Shown in pieces: positions 6,887-16,500 of a DNA stretch of 64,000 nt. The position numbers and the translations under genes were made by a program. The notes under the pieces are model-generated. The model searched no databases. It had not been told where the DNA came from and saw only the letters and a list, made by a program, of their open reading frames with translations. The stretch spans positions 682,001 to 746,000 of the forward strand of contig JADKIU010000001.1 of assembly GCA_016722565.1 (NCBI GenBank). The letters are read 5' to 3'. The stretch is from Bacteroidota bacterium (lineage in GTDB: Bacteria > Bacteroidota > Bacteroidia > 2-12-FULL-35-15). Numbering within the stretch: position 1 is the first letter of the stretch; every line of letters starts with the position of its first letter.

Positions 6887-9800
6887 ATGATTAAAAAATT
6901 ACTCCTTCGTTCTGCCTTTTTTGTGGCACTTTTATTACAAACACTTTTATTGAATGCCCAGTCCGTAATGGTCGGTCCTGATTCCTACATCAAAGGAACG
7001 AGTGTTGAACTCGGAATTTCGGGCATCGGTGGATTCGAAGGGGCTCCAACTACTACATCGCCTCCTCCTTTGGGTTATCACTTTCGTTCAGGGGGAAATC
7101 CTTATTTTGGATTCGTATCTAATCCGCAAGTAAATGCTTGGGCTACTTTTGATGGTGACTTTTTTACACCAGGGAGTCCTGAAAATGGATGGGGGATTGA
7201 GCTTCCTTCAGGGATTAATTATGGAAACAATTGTTCTTTTTTGCAACAAATCAATGGATCGATAACAAGTTCTACAAATACTTTTACATGTTACTCTTCT
7301 ACTTGGGATGGAGATTTGACGTCTGGAACAAACTTGCATTTTAAAATCAATTATCTTTTAAAGCAAAATGATCTTTTTTATACCACAACAGTATCCATTA
7401 CCAATAATACAGGAGCGACAATCCCTACTTTGTATTATTACAGAAACTTTGACCCTGATAACAATGAGCCTATTAGTTTTGACTTTACTACAACAAATAC
7501 CATTGTTGCTCAGCCATTCAGTGGTTTATGTAACACTGCTCACGTAAAAGCTACTTCTGTTGTTCCTGCAGCTCAACCGATGTCATATGTAGGTTTGGCT
7601 GCAACAGGGGCTAATTGGAGAGCATCGTATGGTGGTTTTTCCAATAGAGATGCTTCTGATTTGTGGAATGGTGTGGGTTTTACGCAAACCGTTGGTTCTA
7701 GTATGTTTGCAGATATTGCAATTGCTTTAGCTTACCGAATTACAAACTTAGCTCCGGGAGCAACCGAAACATTTAAATTTGTTGTTATTCTTGATGACTT
7801 AGCAGCAACAAATGCGGTTGCCAATACTACTTATTTGACCTATCCGGGTTCTGCAACTGCTCCGCCTGCTGCTTGTACTCCTTATACTGATACTGCTAGA
7901 ATTTGTCAAGGTGTACCTGCTACTATTGGTGTTGCAGGTCCAAACATTGCAAGTTACAACTGGTCTTGGGCTCCAACAGCTGGTTTGACACCTACAACCG
8001 GTGCAACCGTTTCTGCTAGTCCGGCTACTACAACTACTTATACCGTTACCGGAACACCGGTTAATGCATGTTTTGCGCCTTTGTCTTTTCCACTTGTCGT
8101 GCTTGTACAACCGAGTCCGGTTGTTAATCCCGAACCTAACCTAACTTATTGTTCTGGAACAGCCGTCCCCGCGAATACTTTTGCGAGTACTCCTGTAGGA
8201 GCAACGTATACTTGGACGAACTCCAATACGGCTATTGGTCTTGTCGCCAGTGGTACCGGTGGTTTGCCAACGTTTACTGCAACCAATGCAACCAGTTCGC
8301 CCATCACATCTACAATAACAGTAACACCTACTATAGCCGGGAATCCTTGTCCGGGAACCCCATTGACATTCACCATTACCGTGAATCCAAACCCTATTGT
8401 TAACCCAATTACAAATATTACTGTTTGTTCCGGAGCAACAATTCCAGCATCAGCTTTTGCTACTACTCCGGCTGGGGGAACATTCTCTTGGACGAACTCC
8501 AATACAGCAATTGGTCTTGCTGCCGGTGGAACAGGAAACGTTCCGGCATTTGTTGGTACAAATATTACAGCAACTCCAATTACCGGAACCATTACTGTGA
8601 CTCCAACAATTGGAGTATGTACTGGCCCTCCGTTAACATATACAATTACAATTAATCCGAACCCAACTTCAACGTATACACAATCCGCTAATCAATGTTT
8701 AACCGGAAACACGTTTAACTTTACAAGCACCGGATCGAGTGGAGCAGGGTATAGTCAAACCTGGAATTTTGGTGGGGCAGTTGTAAATACTTCCACATTG
8801 GTGAGTCCTACAGGCATCACGTATACGCTACCGGGAACCTATACAATTACACATGTTGTAACTGCAACAGGTGGTTGTACTTCTACTACTACCTCAACCG
8901 TAACAGTGTATTCAAATCCAACAGCATTAGGTGTTACAGCGGTTAATGCTACCTGTGGATTGAGTAATGGTGTTATTAATATTGGTTTAGCAACTGGCGG
9001 AACTGGTCCTTATACATATTCCGTAAATGGTAGTCCGTTTACCACAACAATTGCTTATCCGGGATTTGCAGCAGGAACATATCCTGTAGTTGTTCGAGAT
9101 GTGAATGGTTGTACATTTACGACAACGATTACAATTGGAAATTCTCCTGGCCCAACTGCTTTGGGCGTTACAACACTTAACTCCACTTGTGGTTTAAGCA
9201 ATGGTATTATTAATATTGGTACAACTACCGGGGGAACCGCTCCTTATACATACTCTGTAAACGGAAGTGCTTTTACTGGCGCAACAAGTTATGCAAGTTT
9301 TGCAGCAGGAACGTATACCGTAATTGTTCGAGACGTAAATGGTTGTACCTATAGTACTACAGCTACCATTGTTAATACTCCAGGTCCTACAGCATTAGCT
9401 GTTTCTACTGTTAACGCAACTTGTGGAAATACGAATGGAACAATTAATATTGGTATCGTAACCGGTGGATCGATTCCATATACTTATTCTGTAAATGGCA
9501 GTGCGTTTACAACAACAACAAGTTATACAGGATTTGGAGTGGGAACATATACTGTTATTGTAAGAGATGCGAATGGTTGTACGTTTACAACATCTGCAAC
9601 AATTGCAAACACAGCCGGACCAACAGCATTTGCAACAACAGTAGTAAATGCTAGTTGTGGTGCAAGCAATGGTTCAATCATTATGGGTGCTGTAACTGGC
9701 GGTACACCAGTATATACGTATTCAGTAAATGGTGGTCCTTTTTCAGGTACTACAACCGTAACTGGTTTTGCAGCGGGAACATACACTGTTGTTGTTAGAG

Positions 9801-12109
9801 ATGTAAATGGTTGTACGTTTACAACTTCTGCAACGATTACCAATTTAGCAGGACCAACAGCATTGGTTGTTTCTTCAACCAATGCAAGTTGTGGATTGTC
9901 AACTGGTACAGCAACATTAGGTGCTGTTACTGGTGGAGCGGCTCCTTATACGTATTCATTTAATGGAAGTGCATTTACTTCAACTACATCTTATACAGCT
10001 TTGGCTTCGGGTGTTTATTCGGTGGTGGTTAGAGATATTAATGGATGTACATTTACTACATCCGTAACGGTTGGTAACAACGCAGGACCAAGTGCTGTAG
10101 CGGTAACCACTGTAAACTCTACTTGTGGTGCCTCAAACGGAACGCTCACAATTGGTGCTGTGACCGGTGGAACAGCTGCATATACCTATTCGGTGAATGC
10201 GAGTGCGTTTACTCCAACAACTTCTTACACAGGTTTAATTGCAGGTACTTATACTGTTGTGGTTCGAGATGCAAATGGATGTACATTCAGTACAACCGCA
10301 AACGTAATCAACTCACCTGGACCTACAGCTGTTGCTCTTACTACCGTTAACTCTACTTGTGGTAATAACAATGGTGTTATCAATATTGGTGCAGTAACGG
10401 GTGGTACTCCTGTATTTACTTATTCTGTTAACGGAAATCCTTTTGCCGCAACAACAAGTCATACCGGTTATGGTGCAGGAACATATACCGTTATTGTAAG
10501 AGATGCAAACGGTTGTACTTTCTCTACAACAGTTACAGTTGTTAATTCTCCTGGACCAACAGCGTTGGCTGTAACAACTACTAACTCAACATGTGCAGGT
10601 AGTAACGGTATTGTAAACATTGGTGCTGTTACCGGTGGAACAGCTACGTATGTTTATTCTTTCAATGGTAGTGCTTTCACTCCAACAACAAACTATACAG
10701 GAGTAGCTCCAGGTACTTATACAGTAGTTGTGAGAGATGCAAATGGATGTACATTCTCTACTCTTGCATCTGTAGGACTTACAACTGGACCCGTTGGACT
10801 AGTTGCAACAACAATTAATTCAACTTGTGGGAATGCAAATGGTACTGTAAATATTGGTGCAGTTACTGGTGGCGTTGCTCCATATACATACGCATTCAAC
10901 GGTGGGGGATTCTCACCTACTACAAGTTATCCAGGAGTAGCTGCTGGAACTTACAATGTCGTTGTTCAAGATGCCAACGGTTGTTCATTCACAATTACAG
11001 CAACAGTTAGTAACACGCCTGGACCAGTAGCTCTTGGAGTAACGAGCACAAATACTGCTTGTGGTGCAAGCACAGGGACAATTACGGTGGGTGCTACTAC
11101 AGGTGGTACAGCTCCATATACATACTCTGTGAATGGTAGTCCATTTACAGCAACAACTACTTATACTGGTTTTGCTGCAAATACATATACGGTAATCGTT
11201 CGTGATGCTAACGGATGTCAGTTCACAACAACTGTTGTTGTTGCAAACTCTTCTGGACCAACAGCTCTTGTTGTAACTACAACAAACGCTACGTGTGCAT
11301 CAAGTAACGGTACGCTTACTATCGGTGCTACAACCGGTGGTTTAGCTCCATATTCTTATTCTGTGAATGCAAGTGCTTTCACAAGTACAACCAGCTACAC
11401 TGGATTGGCTGCAGGAACATACACTGTAATTGTAAGAGATGCTAATGGATGTCAGTTTACAACAACAGCTACTGTAAGTAACGTTGCTGGTCCAACTGCA
11501 ATGGTTGTGACAAGTGCAAATGCAACTTGTGGAAATAGCAATGGTACGATTACATTGGGTGCTGTATCTGGCGGAACAACTCCTTATACCTACTCTGTAA
11601 ATGGAAGTCCATTCACAGCAACAACTGCATATACAGGATTTGGTCCCGGAACTTACACTTGTGTTGTTAGAGATGCAAACGGTTGTACTTATTCTACAAG
11701 TGTTATCATTACTAATATTGCTGGACCAACAGCAATTGCTACAACAATTACAAATACAACATGTTCAGCAAGTAATGGCTCTGTTGTGTTGGGTGCTGTA
11801 ACAGGTGGTACTTCTGCATACACCTATTCATTTAACGGAAGTGCGTTTACTGCAACGACCAGCTATACCGGTTTAGCTGCAGGTACTTATGCATTAGTAG
11901 TTAGAGATGCAAATGGATGTACATTTAGTACAACAGTTACATTGACCAATTCTCCTGGCCCAACTGCCTTGGCGGTGACTTCAACAAATCCTACTTGCGG
12001 AACCAGCAATGGTACTGTTACTTTAGGTGCTACTACAGGTGGTACTCCAGTTACTTATACTCTTTTGGAGGAGGTGGATTCTCATCTACTTCTTCATTTA
12101 CAAGTTTGA
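6887..12109 (+). CDS. Giant T9SS adhesin with tandem repeats, N-terminal part (before frameshift)
   Basis: The signal peptide is MIKKLLLRSAFFVALLLQTLLLNA (cleavage near residue 25). Residues 26 to about 320 form a unique N-terminal domain. Residues of about 330-675 form PKD/Ig-like modules with paired cysteines. From residue 678 (DNA 8918) tandem 78-residue units begin, each with PTAL...NxTCG, GGTxPYTYSVNGSxF, AGTYTVxVRDxNGCTF and ending xxGP. Thirteen full units are in this frame and the fourteenth breaks at 12050-12060. After TGGTPV the frame reads unrelated residues and stops at 12109, while the repeat continues in another frame (next entry). Restoring one base joins the two parts into about 3,968 residues. 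The protein is probably a surface adhesin or gliding-type filament exported by T9SS. The call is related to, but not proven equal to, SprB. Confidence 0.85.
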   Translation: MIKKLLLRSAFFVALLLQTLLLNAQSVMVGPDSYIKGTSVELGISGIGGFEGAPTTTSPPPLGYHFRSGGNPYFGFVSNPQVNAWATFDGDFFTPGSPENGWGIELPSGINYGNNCSFLQQINGSITSSTNTFTCYSSTWDGDLTSGTNLHFKINYLLKQNDLFYTTTVSITNNTGATIPTLYYYRNFDPDNNEPISFDFTTTNTIVAQPFSGLCNTAHVKATSVVPAAQPMSYVGLAATGANWRASYGGFSNRDASDLWNGVGFTQTVGSSMFADIAIALAYRITNLAPGATETFKFVVILDDLAATNAVANTTYLTYPGSATAPPAACTPYTDTARICQGVPATIGVAGPNIASYNWSWAPTAGLTPTTGATVSASPATTTTYTVTGTPVNACFAPLSFPLVVLVQPSPVVNPEPNLTYCSGTAVPANTFASTPVGATYTWTNSNTAIGLVASGTGGLPTFTATNATSSPITSTITVTPTIAGNPCPGTPLTFTITVNPNPIVNPITNITVCSGATIPASAFATTPAGGTFSWTNSNTAIGLAAGGTGNVPAFVGTNITATPITGTITVTPTIGVCTGPPLTYTITINPNPTSTYTQSANQCLTGNTFNFTSTGSSGAGYSQTWNFGGAVVNTSTLVSPTGITYTLPGTYTITHVVTATGGCTSTTTSTVTVYSNPTALGVTAVNATCGLSNGVINIGLATGGTGPYTYSVNGSPFTTTIAYPGFAAGTYPVVVRDVNGCTFTTTITIGNSPGPTALGVTTLNSTCGLSNGIINIGTTTGGTAPYTYSVNGSAFTGATSYASFAAGTYTVIVRDVNGCTYSTTATIVNTPGPTALAVSTVNATCGNTNGTINIGIVTGGSIPYTYSVNGSAFTTTTSYTGFGVGTYTVIVRDANGCTFTTSATIANTAGPTAFATTVVNASCGASNGSIIMGAVTGGTPVYTYSVNGGPFSGTTTVTGFAAGTYTVVVRDVNGCTFTTSATITNLAGPTALVVSSTNASCGLSTGTATLGAVTGGAAPYTYSFNGSAFTSTTSYTALASGVYSVVVRDINGCTFTTSVTVGNNAGPSAVAVTTVNSTCGASNGTLTIGAVTGGTAAYTYSVNASAFTPTTSYTGLIAGTYTVVVRDANGCTFSTTANVINSPGPTAVALTTVNSTCGNNNGVINIGAVTGGTPVFTYSVNGNPFAATTSHTGYGAGTYTVIVRDANGCTFSTTVTVVNSPGPTALAVTTTNSTCAGSNGIVNIGAVTGGTATYVYSFNGSAFTPTTNYTGVAPGTYTVVVRDANGCTFSTLASVGLTTGPVGLVATTINSTCGNANGTVNIGAVTGGVAPYTYAFNGGGFSPTTSYPGVAAGTYNVVVQDANGCSFTITATVSNTPGPVALGVTSTNTACGASTGTITVGATTGGTAPYTYSVNGSPFTATTTYTGFAANTYTVIVRDANGCQFTTTVVVANSSGPTALVVTTTNATCASSNGTLTIGATTGGLAPYSYSVNASAFTSTTSYTGLAAGTYTVIVRDANGCQFTTTATVSNVAGPTAMVVTSANATCGNSNGTITLGAVSGGTTPYTYSVNGSPFTATTAYTGFGPGTYTCVVRDANGCTYSTSVIITNIAGPTAIATTITNTTCSASNGSVVLGAVTGGTSAYTYSFNGSAFTATTSYTGLAAGTYALVVRDANGCTFSTTVTLTNSPGPTALAVTSTNPTCGTSNGTVTLGATTGGTPVTYTLLEEVDSHLLLHLQV

Positions 12110-13595
12110 CTCCAGGTACTTATGCCGTAGTAGTTCAGGATGCAAATGGTTGTACTTTCAGCACGAATGCTGTTCTTACAAACGTTGCTGGTCCTACAGC
12201 ATTGGCAACTACAACTACGAATGCTTCTTGTGGATCAAGCACTGGATCTGTTACAATCGGTGCGACAACCGGAGGTACAGCTCCTTATACTTATTCATTT
12301 AATGGAAGTGCATTCACAACAACTACATCTTATACAGGATTACCTGCTAACTTATATACAGTAGTAGTTCAGGATGCTAATGGATGTTCGTTCACTACAT
12401 CTGCAACAATCAGTAATGCAAGCGGACCAACTGCTTTGGCAGCTACCTTTACGGATGCAACTTGCGGTAATAATAATGGTACTGTAACCATAGGTGCTAC
12501 AACCGGTGGGGTATTGCCGTTGTCTTATTCATTTAACGGAAGTGCATTCACAACAACAACTAATTATACAGGTCTTGCTCCTGGAACCTACACGCTTATT
12601 GTGAGAGATGCTGGTGGTTGTACGTTCACAACAACCGTTACGATTTCTAATATTGGCGGTCCAACTTCAGTTCTTGTTTCTTCTACGAATACTACTTGTG
12701 GTGGAGCTAACGGAACAATCACCGTTGGTGCAGTTACTGGTGGAACTCTACCGTATACGTATTCTGTGAATGCAAGTGCATTTTCTGGGACTACCAACTA
12801 CACATCTTTAGTTGCTGGAACCTATACAGTAATTGTTAGAGATGCGAATGGTTGTACATTCTCTACAACTGCTACCTTAACAAATACAGGTGGTCCTACC
12901 GCAATTGCTACAACTGCAACAAATGCTACCTGTGGCGTGAATAATGGTTCAGTTGCATTGGGCGCTGTAACTGGTGGTATTCCAGCATACACGTATTCAT
13001 TTGGTGGAAGTGCTTTTACTGCTACAACTAGTTATACAAGTCTTGCATCTGGTTCATACACAATTGTTGTAAGCGATGCTAACGGTTGTACCTTTTCAAC
13101 TGTTGCAAGCATTACAAACATAACTGGTCCAACAGCACAAGCAACATCTACAAATCCTTCTTCTTGCGGATTAAGTAATGGTGCGGTGAATATTGGTGTA
13201 ACAACTGGTGGAACGCCTCCATATACTTATTCATTTAATGGTGGTGGTTTTACAGCTACAACAAGTTATACAGGATTAGCAGCAGGATCATATCCTGTGA
13301 TTGTTCAGGATGCCAATGGTTGCCAGTTTACTGTTAACCCTGCTGTTCTGAATGTTGCTGGTCCAACTGCATTGGCAACAACACAAGTGAATACAACTTG
13401 CGGAGGTGCGAATGGTACTATTACAATTGGTACTGTAACAGGTGGTACTGGACCATACACTTACTCAGTGAATGGAAGTTCATTAGCGGCAACAACATCT
13501 TATACAGGTTTGGTTGCAAATACTTATAACGTAACTGTTCAAGATGCAAATGGTTGTCAGTTTACGACTACTGTTACCATTACAGACTTAAGTGG
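8918..13595 (+). repeat. Tandem array of about twenty 234-bp coding repeats (type A)
   Basis: By my reading, twenty consecutive units of about 234 bp (78 residues) lie head to tail. Each has a CG cysteine pair partner near the start and NGC near the end, and the linker GPTA between units. Nucleotide similarity between units is high, so the array can recombine and is hard to assemble. Confidence 0.85.
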
Positions 13596-16500
13596 ATTAG
13601 TAGCTTCTATTACAGCTCAAACAAATGTTAGCTGTAATGGTGGAACAAACGGAAGTGTTGCAGTTACTGCTTCTGGTTCATTAGCACCATATAGTTATTC
13701 ATTCAATGGTGGACCATTTGGTGCAACAGGAACGTTCACAGGCTTATCTCAAGGTACCTATGCTATTATTGCTAGAGATGCAAATGGTTGTACCATTACT
13801 GTTCCTGTAACGATCACCCAACCAGCTGTTTTATCAGGGGTGTTGGTGAGTCAAACAAATGTGCTTTGTTTTGCAGGTGCTACAGGTGGTGCAACAGTTG
13901 CTGCTGCTGGTGGAACAGCTCCTTATACCTATTCTCTTGATTTAGGTCCTTTTGTTGGTAGTCCAATATTTACTGGATTGACTGCGGGTACACATACTGT
14001 TACTGTTCGAGATGCAAACAATTGTACAAGCACAGTTTCGATAATTATTACACAACCTGCTGCTCTTGCTTTAACTCCGGCTTCCGTTGCCGCGACATGT
14101 ACAGCGTCTAATGGTTCTGCTTCGGTTGCTGTAGCTGGTGGTACTCCTGCATATTCTTATTCATGGTCACCAGGTGCTGGTTCTGCAACGTCCACTTATA
14201 GTGGTGTATCAGCAGGAAATTATACTGTACTGGTAACAGATTTAAATGGTTGTACACAAAGTGTTGTTGTAAACGTTGGTTCTAATCCAGGTGGAGTTGC
14301 TACTATTTCATCCAGTACAAATGTAACTTGTGCTGCTGCAAATGATGGAACAGCAACTGTTTCAATGGGTGCTGGTGCAACACCTCCATATACCTATTCT
14401 TGGTCACCAGGATCTCAAACAACAGTAACTGCTGTTTCTTTATCACCGGGCAGTTATACGGTTACAGTGTCAGATGGTAACGGATGTATTTCAACAGCCG
14501 CTGTTGTAATTACTGAACCAACTGTTTTATCTCAAACATTTACAACTACGAATGTTTCTTGTTTCGGTGGTTCTGATGGAATTGCAACAATTAATCCTGC
14601 AGGTGGAACACCGGGGTATACCTATCTATGGACTCCCGGAAGTTACACCACACAAACAATCACTGGTGTACCGGCAGGAACTTATACTTGTCTTTTCACA
14701 GATGCAAATGGATGTGCGAAATCTGCTTCTGTTACAATTACAGAACCAACCGGTATGACATTAACTTCTACACAAGTAGATGCAACATGTAATTTAGCGA
14801 ATGGTAGCGCAACTGTATCGGTAACTGGTGGATCCGGTCCGTACACTTATTTATGGAGTGATCCTGCTGCACAAACAACAACAACCGCTACCAATTTATC
14901 TTCTAATACCTATGTGGTAACAGTAACGGATGCAAATGGATGTGCTCAGAATCTTTCTGTAACAATTGGTAATTTACTTGGACCTGTTGCTACTGTATTT
15001 GCATCAAACAACGTTTCCTGTTTTGGAAACAATGATGGTAGTGCAACTGTAACAGTGAGTGGAGGTGTTATTCCATTTACATTCTTATGGAGTAACGGAC
15101 AAACATTACCAACAGCTACCAATTTAGTTGCCGGTACCTATACATTAACAGCTACAGATGTGAACGGATGTATAGCGTCTACTTCTGTAACGATTACTGA
15201 ACCTACCTTCATGAGCACAAATATGACAGGAACAAATCCTTCATGTTTTGGTGCTTGTAATGGTACAATGACAGGAACACCTACCGGTGGAACTGCTCCA
15301 TATACATATTCATGGAGTCCGGGTGGAATAACAACTCCTTTCGTTTTAGGAGCTTGTGCCGGAACATATACTTTACAAGTAACAGATGCAAACGGATGTA
15401 TGGTGTTTACACCTTATACTTTAATTGATCCGGTTGCATTTAGTGTGACTGCCAGCTCAACAAATGTGAGCTGTAGCGGATTGTGTAACGGAACGGCAAC
15501 AGCAACTGCTGTTACAGGAACAGGTCCGTTTACCTACGCTTGGAGTGATATTAGTGCACAAACAACACAAACAGCAACAGGATTGTGTGCTGGAACATAT
15601 ACCGTTACTGTAACAGATGCAGGCGGTTGTACGACTACTGCTACGACTACTGTTACAAGTCCGGCTTCTATGACAATGACAGTAACATCAGTTGGAAACA
15701 ACTCTTGCTTCAATGCTTGTGATGGATTTGCTTCTGTTGCGATTGTGGGAGGTTCTACACCATACGCATACAACTGGATGCCGGGTGGAATAGCAGGTGC
15801 TTCTGTAAATAACCTTTGTGCAGGAACCTATACGGTTACTGCTACAGATGCAAATGGTTGTACTGTTGGAACATCGGTAACGATTACAGAACCAAATGCA
15901 TTGGTAGCATCAATAACCAGCACCAATGTTACTTGCTTCGGAGCTTGTGATGGTTCGGCAACAGCTGTTTATACAGGTGGAACAGGTCCTTATGCATTCC
16001 AATGGAATCCTTCGTTTGCGACAACACCTTCTATTATTAACGTTTGTGCAGGTGTTCAAAATTTAACGGTAACAGATGCAAATGGTTGTACCGCATATGC
16101 AATAGCAACCATTACAGAACCAACATTACTTGCTGTTTCAACAACAGCTACAAATTCAAATTGTGGTGTTGCAAATGGTTCTGCATGTGCTACTATTACA
16201 GGTGGTGTTCCTCCTTTCAATTATTTGTGGAACGACCCTGCTGCTCAAACAACAAGTTGTGCAAGTAGCATCAGTGCCGGAGTTTATTCTATTTCAATTA
16301 CAGATGCTCAAGGTTGTATGGTAACCGGTGTTGCAAACGTAAATGATAATGCAGCTCCTGTTGTTACAATACCAACAAGCTCCAATGTTTTATGTAACGG
16401 AGCGGCAAACGGAAGTGCTCAGGCAGTGGTTACCGGTGGTATCATCCCTTATGATATCTTATGGCTTCCAACAGGTCAAACAACAGCTTTCATCAACAGT

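Noticed and set aside
9523..9882. Long antisense open frames inside the adhesin gene (also 8146-8592, 12588-12797, 15534-15773)
   Set aside because: They mirror the low-stop codon use of the Thr/Val/Ala-rich repeats; they have no start context or family similarity.
11995..12051. A separate start for the second half of the adhesin
   Set aside because: The first residues from this ATG are the shifted reading of a repeat, and no signal peptide or promoter is present; it is better explained by the indel.
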